In this document: positions 52,390-61,189 of the stretch, in pieces | Layout of the letters: every line of letters starts with the position of its first letter | How positions within the stretch are numbered: the first letter of the stretch is position 1 | Assembly: GCA_041398605.1 (NCBI GenBank) | Contig: JAWKUK010000004.1 | Location: 1-64,000, forward strand | Length of the DNA: 64,000 nucleotides | Direction of reading: 5' to 3' | DNA from: JAWKUK01 sp041398605 | GTDB taxonomy: Bacteria > Planctomycetota > UBA1135 > GCA-002686595 | Position numbers and translations under genes: made by a program | The notes under the pieces: model-generated | What the model saw: only the letters and a program-made list of their open reading frames with translations | Database searches by the model: none | Told to the model about the DNA's origin: nothing

Positions 52390-53345
52390 ACCTCGCGCCT
52401 CCCGTTCTCGAAGAGCTGCGCCAGCTGCGGCGCCACGTCTGCGTCACAGTCGAGGGCCAAGAGCCCCGCGTTGCGCGAGCGCGCGAACGCCGCGAGGCCC
52501 TCGTTGAACCGGTCGTACGCCGCGCGATAGCGCGCGAGCACGTCCGCCGTGAGCGACACGTCGTGCACCGCGCGGCTCTCGCAGTCTATGACCCGCAGGT
52601 CGTCGCCGCTGCCCGCGCGGCCCGACGTGGCCGCCGCGCGCCGCGCGAGGGACGGGTCGCGGTCGCTCGCGCGCACGAGCTGCACGAGCAGCAGCTTGTG
52701 GCGCACGCCGCGCAGCGCGTCCTCGATGGCGCTGAGCCCCGCGGGGTCGAAGAAGTCCGAGATGACGACGCAGAGCCCCTCGCGCAGGCCGAGCGCGCGG
52801 AAGCGCTGCATGGCCTTGCGCACGTCCGTCGCGCCGCCGGGCGTCAGCGTCGCCATGCGGCTCGCGAGCTCCATCAAGCGCCCCTTGCCCGAGGTCGGCC
52901 GCTGCAGGACCGTCAGGTCCTCCGCGAACGGGAAGATGCCGACGCTGTCGTGTTGGCCCAGCGACACCGCCGCGAGCGCGAGCGCCGCGCGCAGGCCCGC
53001 GCGCGCGCGCGGCGGCCGCTCGAGCCACGCGCTGCGCGACACGTCGGGCAGGAGGTACAGCGGCAGGTCCTCGTGCTCTTCGAAGAGGCGCAGGAACACC
53101 CGACCGAGCCGCTGGTAGACGGTCCAGTCGATCGCGCGCATGTCATCGCCGGCGACGTACGGGCGATAGTCCTGGAACTCGAGCCCGGCGCCCCGGTCGC
53201 GCGAGCGCTGGTCCGCGAAGCGGCCGCGCGGCGCGACGCGGCGCGCCACGAGGCGCAGCCGCTCGGCCGCTTCCAGGAACGCCGTATCAAAGAGGTCCGC
53301 GCGCGTGAGCTCGGGGCTGACAAACGCCTGTGACGCCTCGATCAT
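52386..53345 (-). CDS. DUF58 domain protein
   Basis: 319 residues with the DUF58 signature GLEFQDYRPYVAGDDMRAID followed by WTVYQRLGRVFLRLFEEHED. A VWA-like fold follows with LPLYLLPDVSRSAW (MIDAS-like DxSxS) and VVISDFFDPAGL. It is cytoplasmic, with no membrane helix. In MoxR operons DUF58 proteins lie next to the ATPase and are thought to pass its action to VWA partners. It lies 124 bp after moxR and overlaps the next gene by 4 bp. Confidence 0.93.
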   Translation of the reverse strand: MIEASQAFVSPELTRADLFDTAFLEAAERLRLVARRVAPRGRFADQRSRDRGAGLEFQDYRPYVAGDDMRAIDWTVYQRLGRVFLRLFEEHEDLPLYLLPDVSRSAWLERPPRARAGLRAALALAAVSLGQHDSVGIFPFAEDLTVLQRPTSGKGRLMELASRMATLTPGGATDVRKAMQRFRALGLREGLCVVISDFFDPAGLSAIEDALRGVRHKLLLVQLVRASDRDPSLARRAAATSGRAGSGDDLRVIDCESRAVHDVSLTADVLARYRAAYDRFNEGLAAFARSRNAGLLALDCDADVAPQLAQLFENGRREV

Positions 53346-53469
53346 CGGGCGCCCCCAGTCGCGCGACAGACAGGACGGAGCTCGGCGAGGGGACGGGTTT
53401 GGCCGACACGACTGCTCATGAAGTTCCAGCGCAGACCAGAGGCACGGGGGCGGACAGACGGCGCGCGCA

Positions 53470-54504
53470 TCAGTGCGCGCCGACGGCGGTCGGGAGCGGC
53501 AGCTTCGCGAGCACGTCGTCGATGACGTGGTCGGTGGTGATGCCCTCGGAGAGGCCCTCGAAGCCCAGGAGCACGCGGTGCCGCAGGACGGCCTTCGCGA
53601 CGGCGCGCAGGTCGTTGGTCGAGACCGCGAAGCGGCCGTCGAGCAGCGCCTTGACCTTCGCGCCGAGGATCAGCGCCTGCGCGCCGCGCGGGCTGGAGCC
53701 GAGCGACACGAACTGGTTCACGATGCCGGGCGCGTAGGCGCTCTTCGGCTGGGTCGCCATGACGAGGCGCACCGCGTACGTCTCCGCGTGCTCGGGCACC
53801 GGGACGGCGCGCACGGTGCGGCGCATCGCGAGGATCGTCTCGGAGTTGGAGACCGGCTGCAGCGCGACCTCGGCGGTGCCGACGGTGCGGCCGAGGATCG
53901 CCTTGTACTCGTGCTCCTGAGGGTAGCCGACGACGAGCTTGAAGAGGAAGCGGTCGAGCTGCGCCTCGGGCAGCGGGTACGTGCCCTCTTGCTCGACCGG
54001 GTTCTGCGTCGCCATCACGCAGAAGGGCTCCTGCAGCTTGATCGTGCGCCGCCCGACGGTGACCTGGCGCTCTTGCATCGCCTCGAGCAGCGCGGACTGC
54101 GTCTTCGGCGTCGCGCGGTTGATCTCGTCGGCCAGCACGAGGTTCGCGACGATCGGCCCCTCCTCGAAGGTCAGCTGGTGGCCGCCGCCCTCGGTCTCGA
54201 CGAGCACCGACGTGCCGCGCACGTCCGCCGGCATCATGTCCGGCGTGAACTGGATGCGGCTGAACGACAGGTCGACCGCGCGGCCGAGCGACGAGACGAG
54301 CATCGTCTTGCCGAGGCCCGGGACGCCCTCGAGCAGCACGTGGCCGCCCGCGCAGAGGGCCGACAGGACGCCCTCGATGACGTCGGCCTGGCCGACCATC
54401 ATCTTCGAGACCTCGGCGCGGATCGCCTCGAAGTTGTCGCGGAAGGACTGCGCTTCAGCGCGCGCCTGTTCAGCGCCAGCGGCGCTCTCGTGCGGGTTCG
54501 ACAT
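53470..54504 (-). CDS. moxR: MoxR-family AAA+ ATPase
   Basis: 344 residues, hexameric chaperone-like ATPase. Walker A GHVLLEGVPGLGKTMLVSSL, Walker B NLVLADEINRATPKTQSALL, EAMQERQVTVGR, and sensor I VMATQNPVEQEGTYPLPEAQ are all intact, followed by the arginine-finger segment LDRFLFKL. The C-terminal lid (about 230-330) is normal. MoxR proteins act on VWA partners in assembly or activation of extracytoplasmic complexes. Neighbours are DUF58, BatA and VWA genes. Confidence 0.96.
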   Translation of the reverse strand: MSNPHESAAGAEQARAEAQSFRDNFEAIRAEVSKMMVGQADVIEGVLSALCAGGHVLLEGVPGLGKTMLVSSLGRAVDLSFSRIQFTPDMMPADVRGTSVLVETEGGGHQLTFEEGPIVANLVLADEINRATPKTQSALLEAMQERQVTVGRRTIKLQEPFCVMATQNPVEQEGTYPLPEAQLDRFLFKLVVGYPQEHEYKAILGRTVGTAEVALQPVSNSETILAMRRTVRAVPVPEHAETYAVRLVMATQPKSAYAPGIVNQFVSLGSSPRGAQALILGAKVKALLDGRFAVSTNDLRAVAKAVLRHRVLLGFEGLSEGITTDHVIDDVLAKLPLPTAVGAH

Positions 54505-54606
54505 CGATGGATAGAAGGAGAGGGAGGGGTGGTTCGTGGGCGAGCCCGCGCGCGTGACGGGCGCTCGGGCTCGAGGGGGCGATCGAGCGGTGCGGCGCGG
54601 CGCGGG

Positions 54607-56157
54607 TCAGCCGTCGGCGGCGGCGCGGCGCGCGAGGAAGTAGCTGCGGACGAGGTTCTGCAGCGCGGGCTCGAGGTCGGACGCGCCGTGCGCGTCGAGG
54701 CGCCCCGCGCGCGGCGCGACCGCCTCCGCCGGGATCGGCGCGGCCTCTTCCGCTTCGGGCTCGATGCGCTCTTGGGTGATCTTCGTCGGGCCGGGGCCGG
54801 GGCGGCCCTTGACGCGGTCGGGGACGGGGACGCCGAGCACGAGGGACGCGACGCCGCGCGATTTCTTCTGTTCGCTCGGGCCGCCGCGGCCGTTGGCGTC
54901 GGGGTTCGGGCGGTTGCCGAAGCCGATCTGCAGGTCTCGGCTCACGGGCGGCCGGCGGTCCCGCAGGCTCGGCTGCACGCCGCCGCGGTTCTCCTGCTCT
55001 TCTTCGTCGTCATCGACCTCTTCGTCCGCGTCGACCTCTTGGTCGTCCACGTCGGTGACCTGGTCCTTGCTCTTCCAGTCCGACGCCGTCGGGTTCTTGT
55101 TGGAGCCCTTCGACGTGCCCTTGCCCGCCGTCGCGCCCGACTCCTCTTCGTTCTCGTCGGGCGGCGGCGGCTCGCGCTTCTCTTCCTTCGGCTTGCGCGC
55201 GCCCTTCGGCGGCGCCTTGGGCGTGCGCTCCGAGGCCTCGGACTGCTGGCCCTTGGACGAGGGCGCGCTCTGTGACTCGCTCGCCGCGCTCGTCGAGAGC
55301 GCGCCTGACGAGCGCCCTGCGCCCGTCTTGCCTTGCGACTCCTTGACGGCCTCCGAGACCTCGGGCGCCGCTTCGGCGCGCATCGACTCCGCCGCGCGCG
55401 GGCGTTCGCGCGCGTCACGCTCGGGCGCAGTGACCGGCGGCTCTTCGACCGAGTCGCGCTCGCTGCGCTCGTCGCGCGGCGCGTCGGGCAGCGGCGCGCC
55501 GGCGGCGGCGACCACTTGATCAAGGGCGGCGCGCGCACGCGCAGGGCGCGGCGCGAGGCCTTGCACGAGGTACGACACGCCGAGCAGCGCGACGAGCGCG
55601 GCCGCCCATCCGAGCGCGCGCCCGACGAACGCTGGCGCTCGCGTTGGGGCCACGAGCGCGACGTCGAGCGCCGCGCGGCTGCGCGCCGCGGCGTCCTCGA
55701 TCGCGGCGGCTTCAAAGGGCGACTGCTGCGCCTGCGCCAGGAACTCGTCAGCGGCGATGAGGCGGTCCTCGAGGCGCAGCTCCTGGTCCGCGAGGGCCAG
55801 CGCGGCCCGGCGGCCCGTGGCGGGGCGCGGGCGCTCGCCGGCCGTGACCCAGGCCCACACCAACGTCACGCCGAGCGCAGCGAGGGCGACGAGCGACAGC
55901 GGCGCGAGGCGCGCCTCACCGCCGGTCCCCCAGCGCAGGAGCTGCAGGCCGAGGTGCGTCGCGGGCACGAGCGCGAGCCAGGGCAAGGCGCGCTGCAGCT
56001 CACGCGCAAACGCGGCGCGGCGCGCTGCGCCATCGAGGAAGCGCGACCCGCGCACCGCGATCTGGTCGAGGTGCAGCGGCAAGCGCTCCACCTGGCCAGG
56101 CAAACGCTCGACCGTGGAGCCTCGCTCCTTCATCCCGGAGTCAGACCCGCTGCTCAT
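54607..56157 (-). CDS. Membrane protein with long charged low-complexity region
   Basis: 516 residues. Three probable membrane helices lie in the first 200 residues (LPWLALVPATHLGLQLL, LVALAALGVTLVWAWV and LGWAAALVALLGVSYLVQGL). Residues about 200-400 are low complexity: Ser/Lys/Pro/Glu blocks, then the strongly acidic DVDDQEVDADEEVDDDEEEQ. The C-terminus is a short ordered segment, ASDLEPALQNLVRSYFLARR. The start at 56157 overlaps the upstream stop (ATGA); a start at 56283 lies inside the previous gene. No family recognised; it sits where other MoxR operons have a variable membrane protein. Confidence 0.75.
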   Translation of the reverse strand: MSSGSDSGMKERGSTVERLPGQVERLPLHLDQIAVRGSRFLDGAARRAAFARELQRALPWLALVPATHLGLQLLRWGTGGEARLAPLSLVALAALGVTLVWAWVTAGERPRPATGRRAALALADQELRLEDRLIAADEFLAQAQQSPFEAAAIEDAAARSRAALDVALVAPTRAPAFVGRALGWAAALVALLGVSYLVQGLAPRPARARAALDQVVAAAGAPLPDAPRDERSERDSVEEPPVTAPERDARERPRAAESMRAEAAPEVSEAVKESQGKTGAGRSSGALSTSAASESQSAPSSKGQQSEASERTPKAPPKGARKPKEEKREPPPPDENEEESGATAGKGTSKGSNKNPTASDWKSKDQVTDVDDQEVDADEEVDDDEEEQENRGGVQPSLRDRRPPVSRDLQIGFGNRPNPDANGRGGPSEQKKSRGVASLVLGVPVPDRVKGRPGPGPTKITQERIEPEAEEAAPIPAEAVAPRAGRLDAHGASDLEPALQNLVRSYFLARRAAADG

Positions 56158-58703
56158 TTGCCGCTCCCTTCGCGGGGCAACGGCGCGCTCGCGGCAGGCT
56201 GGGCGGGCTCGGGAGCCTCCGTCGTCACGAGCGTCGGCGTGCAGCCGCCTGCTGCCAGCACAGCGCCCGTGCGACTGTCGCATAGGAACGCGACGACGCG
56301 GGCCTCGCGCGGGTCGATCCGCGTCGAGATACGCGGCACGCTGCCGAGCCCCTCGCCTTCGAGGTCCGCGAGGAACGCGAGCTGGTCCGTCTCGAAGGCG
56401 GCGAGGTCACGGCTGAAGGCGATGTCCTCGACGAAGTCCGTCGGCGCGTACGGCACGCCCGCCTCGTCGTACAAGAGCGAGCCGCGCGACACCTGACGGT
56501 GCACGATGATGCCGCTAGAGCCGGGGTACAGCACGCGCGCCTCGGCGAGCACGACGTGGACGACGAAGCCGTCGTCCTCGGGGCCGACGACGCTCGCGAC
56601 GCCGGAGACGCGCCCGTCCTCGATCGTCGCGGTCACCGAGACCTCGTGCTCAGCGTGCGTCGCGAGCTGCCCCAGCACGACCTTGCGCGCCCGGTTGTAG
56701 ATCTCTTCGGCGTCCCGCCACTTGCCCGCGCCGGGCGAGCCCTTCTGACCGTCGATCAAGATGACCGTGGGCTTCTCGATCTTGAACGTCGCCGCGCGCT
56801 CGCGCGCGAACGAGTTGCAGAGCGCGTCGGGCTGTGGCACGGGCAAGTGGTGCTCGAGGAACACGACCTGCGCGGGCTCGAAGTGGCTGACGAGGCCCTC
56901 GAAGCCGAGCGCGCCGCCGATCGCGCCCCCGTTGGTCTCGTCGCCGAGGTGCCCGTTGGTGAAGAACTCGCACAACACCGTGCGGCGCGCGGGCTGGTCC
57001 TCGCTCGGCACGAAGCGGCTCGACGCGCCAAAGTTGCGCACCTTGCCCGCGATCATCTTCTCGATGGTGTCGACGGAGAACGCGGCGTCCGACGCGTCTT
57101 CGCCAGCGCTGCGCTCCTCGGCGGAGACGAGCGGCTGTACGCGCTGCAAGGCGGCGACGGCCTCGGGGCCGCTCTCGGGCCGGATCACGGCCTGGATGTA
57201 GCGCGAGAACGCGCGCCGATAGCGCCCCTGGTGCTCGTAGAAGCGCCCGAGGTCCAAGTTGATGCGGCCGTCCTCGGGCAGCCCGAACGCAGCCGAGAGC
57301 AGGTGCCGCCACGCGTCCGTCGCGAGCGCCGGGGCCTCGTCTGGACCCGCTGCGAGCGCTTGGTCGAGCAGCGTGCGCCCGAGCCGCCCGTGCACCTCGT
57401 GCACCGCGTTCGGGTAGCGGTCCTTGCGGCCGCTGTCGATGCCAAGCTTGCCCGCGGCGATGACGACGTCGTCCTCGCCTGCGTCCGCCATCTCCTTCAT
57501 CAGGTCGAGCATGCGCGTCGTCCCGAGGTCCGGGGCGATCGTGCGATGCATCCAAGTGACGGCCGCGGTCACCTCTTCGCGTGTGCAGCCATCCTCGAGC
57601 CGATACTCCAGGAGCAGACGCGCGGCCTCGTGCGCGAGGCGCCCGCTGCCGTGCGGGTCCTCGGCGCCGTGCGCGTCGAGGAACGCGACGACGGCGCCCG
57701 TGTCCTCGGCCGCGCGCGCGCGGAAGAACTCGAGGTCGGCGGTCGGGAACGCCGCCGGGCGCGATTCGGCGACGCGGAGCTCGCGCCGGCCGCGATCGAC
57801 CTCGACGCGCAGGTGCTCCAAGAGATTGATCCCTGTCACGCCGACGACGCCGTCGGGGTGGACTTGCACGATCGGCTCGGGGCGGAACGCGACATAGCGG
57901 TGCAGGTCGATGTTGCCGACGCGGATCGGGCCCACGTCGCCCGCCGGCTTGCCCAGGCTGCGCGCCGCGCGCGCGTCGACGCGGGTGTCGTAGAGCGCCG
58001 TGCCGAGCATCAAGCCGCCCGGCGCGCCCTCGTTCCAGCGCACAGGCAACCACACCATTCCGTCGAGCAGCGACAGCGGCGCAACGACGGTGCCGTCGAC
58101 CTCGATCCGCGCGGTCGTCGGCGGCGCGTCACCGGCGCCGCTGATCGTGCCGAGCGGCGCGAGCACGAGGCGCCCATTGGCGACGTCGAAGGTGACCTTC
58201 CAGTCGTCGAGCACCTCGACGCCGATCGAGCCGATGAGCGCGTTCTCGCCCATCTCGGCCGAGTGGTACTTCGTGAACTCTTCGAACAGGTCCTCGTCAC
58301 CGAGCTCGCGCTTCGGCACCGTCAGCGTGAAGTCCGGGAAGTGCAGGGTGATCGGGCGCGGCGTGCCGTCGGGAGACTCTGCCCGGAGCGCCGCCGCAGC
58401 GCGGTTGTGCAGCTGCAGGCCGTGGCGGCCCTCGTACTCGATGAAGAGGTTCGCAGGGATGCGGTTCGCCGGCGTCGAGGGGTCGCACGTGACCACGAGG
58501 CGGCCCGCGACGACCTGCACGGGGAGCGTCCCGCCGCCGACCGGCAGCGCGGGCTCGGCGGCCTCAGCTTCCTGCGCGCACGGCGCGGCTGCGGCGAGCG
58601 CGCCGCCGACCACCGTCGTGACCACCGTCGTGACCACCGAGGCCGCGGCGAAGCGGGAGAGCGCAAGCGCGAGGCGCCGCGCGAAGCGGAGTGCAGTCTG
58701 CAT
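56154..58703 (-). CDS. Exported protein: retropepsin-like part joined to a thioredoxin-like part
   Basis: 849 residues with a signal peptide (RLALALSRFAAASVVTTVVT, cleaved near AAAAPCAQ). Residues about 55-300 show two beta repeats reminiscent of clan AA aspartic proteases (VTCDPSTPANRIPANLFIEY, and DGVVGVTGINLLEHLRVEVD). The catalytic D-T/S-G is not evident. A helical middle part of TPR-like character follows (330-540). From about 570 a thioredoxin-like/Omp28-like part begins VLCEFFTNGHLGDETNGGA, with EPAQVVFLEHHLPVPQPDAL and TVILIDGQKGSPG. The usual Cys-x-x-Cys is missing. The assignment of both folds rests on pattern only. It is the second gene of the operon. Confidence 0.6.
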   Translation of the reverse strand: MQTALRFARRLALALSRFAAASVVTTVVTTVVGGALAAAAPCAQEAEAAEPALPVGGGTLPVQVVAGRLVVTCDPSTPANRIPANLFIEYEGRHGLQLHNRAAAALRAESPDGTPRPITLHFPDFTLTVPKRELGDEDLFEEFTKYHSAEMGENALIGSIGVEVLDDWKVTFDVANGRLVLAPLGTISGAGDAPPTTARIEVDGTVVAPLSLLDGMVWLPVRWNEGAPGGLMLGTALYDTRVDARAARSLGKPAGDVGPIRVGNIDLHRYVAFRPEPIVQVHPDGVVGVTGINLLEHLRVEVDRGRRELRVAESRPAAFPTADLEFFRARAAEDTGAVVAFLDAHGAEDPHGSGRLAHEAARLLLEYRLEDGCTREEVTAAVTWMHRTIAPDLGTTRMLDLMKEMADAGEDDVVIAAGKLGIDSGRKDRYPNAVHEVHGRLGRTLLDQALAAGPDEAPALATDAWRHLLSAAFGLPEDGRINLDLGRFYEHQGRYRRAFSRYIQAVIRPESGPEAVAALQRVQPLVSAEERSAGEDASDAAFSVDTIEKMIAGKVRNFGASSRFVPSEDQPARRTVLCEFFTNGHLGDETNGGAIGGALGFEGLVSHFEPAQVVFLEHHLPVPQPDALCNSFARERAATFKIEKPTVILIDGQKGSPGAGKWRDAEEIYNRARKVVLGQLATHAEHEVSVTATIEDGRVSGVASVVGPEDDGFVVHVVLAEARVLYPGSSGIIVHRQVSRGSLLYDEAGVPYAPTDFVEDIAFSRDLAAFETDQLAFLADLEGEGLGSVPRISTRIDPREARVVAFLCDSRTGAVLAAGGCTPTLVTTEAPEPAQPAASAPLPREGSGK

Positions 58704-59001
58704 GGGCGGGGGGGCTCGAACGATCGCTCGCGGCTGGAGCGGCCCGAACGGCGGAATCGATAGGCGCCGCGCGGCGGCGGAGCGAAGCACCGCACGACCG
58801 GGTGCGACGCACCCCGCCGTGCGGTGCAAGACACGCGCGGTGCCAGGGCTCAGGGAGGGACGCTGGCGCAGGAACGCTGGGTCAGGGGCGCTGGGTCGGG
58901 GTCCCTTGGATCGCTCCGAAGGCCCAGTTGTCGGCGGTCATTTCGATCGAAAGCTCGGCTTGGGTCGGCACGCTCACGGCGGCCGGAACAAAACCGCGGC
59001 C
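58704..59001. other. Spacer between the Ca-loop gene and the protease-like gene
   Basis: About 300 bp with several GGCGCTGGGTC-type short direct repeats near 58860-58905. No gene and no clear promoter were seen; both flanking genes run on the minus strand. Confidence 0.45.
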
Positions 59002-60084
59002 TCAGCAGGAGCCAGGGAAGACGACGTCCACGAGGACGTCCCCGGTCTCCTTCTCCTTGATCCGGAAGGTCGGGCTCTTGCCGGCCGGATCCCAGCCGAT
59101 CCAGCGCTCGCCGGCGCGGCCGACGTACTGGACCGCTGCTGGGTCAAACACGAGGTCGCCGCCGCTGCGCTGGACCTCAAACGAGGCCTGGATCGGCGCG
59201 CCCCACGCGAGCTCGACGGAGCGGCCGCTCGCGACTTCGATCGGCGCCATGTCCTTCGCGTCCACCGACACCCGCGCCTCGCCGAGGCCAAGCAGGGCCG
59301 ATTGCAGGCGATAGCGGCCCGCGGGCACGCGCGCGCCGTCTTCCGCGCCGGACAGCTCGAACGACTGGCGGCCGTCCTCGCTGACGACGACCGCGGCGAG
59401 CAGCACGCCCTTCGCGGCGAGCGCCGAGCGCAGGTCGAGGGTGCCGGTCGCGCCCTCGAACGGGGAGATCGCGAGGGTCGCGCCCGCGGCGTCGACCTCG
59501 ACGTGGACGAGCTCGCCGTCGACGTGGATCGCCTCCCCGAGGAGCTGCGCGACGTCGCCGTCGCCGACGACGATCGCGTCGCGGCCGACGTCGCCGTAGC
59601 GGCCGTTGCCGTCGAGGTCGATGACACACACTTCGGTGTCGCCGATCACGCCCTCCAGCGCGCCACCCGGCGCCCACTTCCACGCGCCGCCGCCGCCTTC
59701 CAGGCGCACGGGGTACGTGAAGGGGACGCCCTCGGCGGTCTTGCCGCTCAGGTTGACCCGCGCGCGCTGGACCTTGGTCGTCGGGTCGACGACGCCCTCG
59801 ACGACGCGGTCCACCTGGCCGTCACCGTCGGTGTCCACCGCCAGACCGTTGCCGCGCACCTCGACGGCGAAGCCCTGGCCATGCGCATGCGGGATCGGCA
59901 ATGAGCCGGACACGACCTGGAAGGGGTCGCGCGGCAGCTCGATGCGCCACGTGCGATAGGCCTTCGGGGTGAGCGCCACCGTTTCACTCGCGCGAACGAT
60001 GACAGCGGAGGTCGCCGGCAGGGCGCCCCCATCGAACGCCGGCGCGCTCAGGCACGCTGCGGCTGCGATGAAGCCAAGACTCAT
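59002..60084 (-). CDS. Secreted protein with two calcium-loop motifs
   Basis: 360 residues. A signal peptide is likely at MSLGFIAAAACLSAPAFDGG. Two EF-hand-like loops are visible: DTDGDGQVDRVVEG (about residue 84) and DLDGNGRYGDVGRDAI (about residue 162), spaced with acidic residues at the usual positions. The rest is beta-rich; a C-terminal part with PAGRYRLQSALLGLG and FRIKEKETGDVLVDVVFPG resembles immunoglobulin-like domains. GAGGTGG precedes the ATG. It is the first gene of the minus-strand operon, divergent from the ApaH-like gene. No named family recognised. Confidence 0.7.
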   Translation of the reverse strand: MSLGFIAAAACLSAPAFDGGALPATSAVIVRASETVALTPKAYRTWRIELPRDPFQVVSGSLPIPHAHGQGFAVEVRGNGLAVDTDGDGQVDRVVEGVVDPTTKVQRARVNLSGKTAEGVPFTYPVRLEGGGGAWKWAPGGALEGVIGDTEVCVIDLDGNGRYGDVGRDAIVVGDGDVAQLLGEAIHVDGELVHVEVDAAGATLAISPFEGATGTLDLRSALAAKGVLLAAVVVSEDGRQSFELSGAEDGARVPAGRYRLQSALLGLGEARVSVDAKDMAPIEVASGRSVELAWGAPIQASFEVQRSGGDLVFDPAAVQYVGRAGERWIGWDPAGKSPTFRIKEKETGDVLVDVVFPGSC

Positions 60085-60389
60085 GTCCACCACCTCGGGA
60101 AGGACGGGGAAAGGCGCGCGGGGAGGTCCCGGGCGTAGGGATAGCTTGCCACAGGTTCCCTCATCGGCCCAATGGAGACACAAATCTCACGCGGAGCAAT
60201 GTGCGCGGCCCCCGGTCGGGGGTGGCGGCCCGCGCGAGGTGCGCAGGGAGGCGCGGGCGCGCCGCGTTCCAGATCGGCGGTTCCAGAAAGGCGCCCGCAG
60301 GGCCCGGCGCCGCGCCTCCGGCCCCGTGTGCGCGGGATCTGCGCGAGAACGGGATGGGAACGCCCTCCGCCGCTGGCCACAATCCCCGG
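60085..60389. other. Divergent promoter region
   Basis: About 305 bp between two divergent genes. The middle, around 60140-60195, is less GC-rich than its surroundings and is the likely promoter zone for both, but no clear -35/-10 pair could be fixed. Confidence 0.4.
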
Positions 60390-61115
60390 ATGCCGACGCG
60401 CCGGATCTTCATCGGGGACCTCCAGGGCTGCCGCGAGGAGTTCGAGGCCCTCCTCGAGGCGGTGCGCTTTGACCCCGCTGAGGACGCGCTCCACCCCGTC
60501 GGCGACCTCGTGAATCGCGGGCCGGACTCCGTGGGGTGCCTGCGGCTGTGCCGCGACCTCGGGGCGATGCCGGTGCTCGGCAACCACGACGTGCACCTCT
60601 TGCGACAGGCGGCCGACCCAGGGCTGCGCGGCAGCCGGCGGACGCTCGAGGCCGTGCGGGCGGACGCCGAGGGTGACGCGCTCCTGGACTGGCTGCGCGC
60701 GCGTCCCTATGCGCTCGGCTGGCAGGACGTGCTCGCCGTGCACGCTGCGATCAGCCCGCGGTGGGCCGAGCCGCTGGACGTCCTCGCGGGTCGTGATCCG
60801 TTGGCGCTGGAGCCGGACACTGAGTTTGCCGTGCGCGCGCGGTATTGCGACGCGGGCGGCGCATTGCCCGAGAGCGACTGGCCCGAGCCTGGCCCGCCGT
60901 TCGTGCCCTGGGACGAGCATTGGCGCGCGCGGCCCAACGAGCGGCGCACCGTCGTCTTCGGGCACTGGGCGCGGCGCGGCCTCGTGCAGCTCGAGCGCAC
61001 CGTCGGCCTCGACACGGGCTGCGTGTACGGCGGCACGCTCACGGCCTGGATCCCCGAGGAGCGCCGGGTCGTCTCCGTGCCCGCGCGCCGGGTGTGGGCG
61101 CCGAAGGGCGACTGA
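60390..61115 (+). CDS. apaH: ApaH-like metallophosphatase
   Basis: 241 residues from the ATG at 60390 (MPTRRIFIGDLQGC). The metallophosphatase metal and catalytic motifs are all present: GDLQGC, GDLVNRGPDS, VLGNHDVHLL, VHAAIS and VVFGHWARRG. ApaH hydrolyses diadenosine tetraphosphate symmetrically to two ADP; here GDLQG replaces the usual GDIHG, as in ApaH. A start further upstream at 60201 has no family support. It is slightly shorter than E. coli ApaH. Confidence 0.85.
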   Translation: MPTRRIFIGDLQGCREEFEALLEAVRFDPAEDALHPVGDLVNRGPDSVGCLRLCRDLGAMPVLGNHDVHLLRQAADPGLRGSRRTLEAVRADAEGDALLDWLRARPYALGWQDVLAVHAAISPRWAEPLDVLAGRDPLALEPDTEFAVRARYCDAGGALPESDWPEPGPPFVPWDEHWRARPNERRTVVFGHWARRGLVQLERTVGLDTGCVYGGTLTAWIPEERRVVSVPARRVWAPKGD

Positions 61116-61189
61116 GCAGGTAGCGGGGCGGGCGCCCGTTCGCGAGGCCGCCGCTGGAACTGGAACGGCGCGCGCGGGAGACTCTCTGG

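Noticed and set aside
40586..60084. Recent horizontal transfer of the MoxR-TPR operon
   Set aside because: Base composition and codon use look like the neighbours, and no integrase, tRNA junction or direct repeats flank it.
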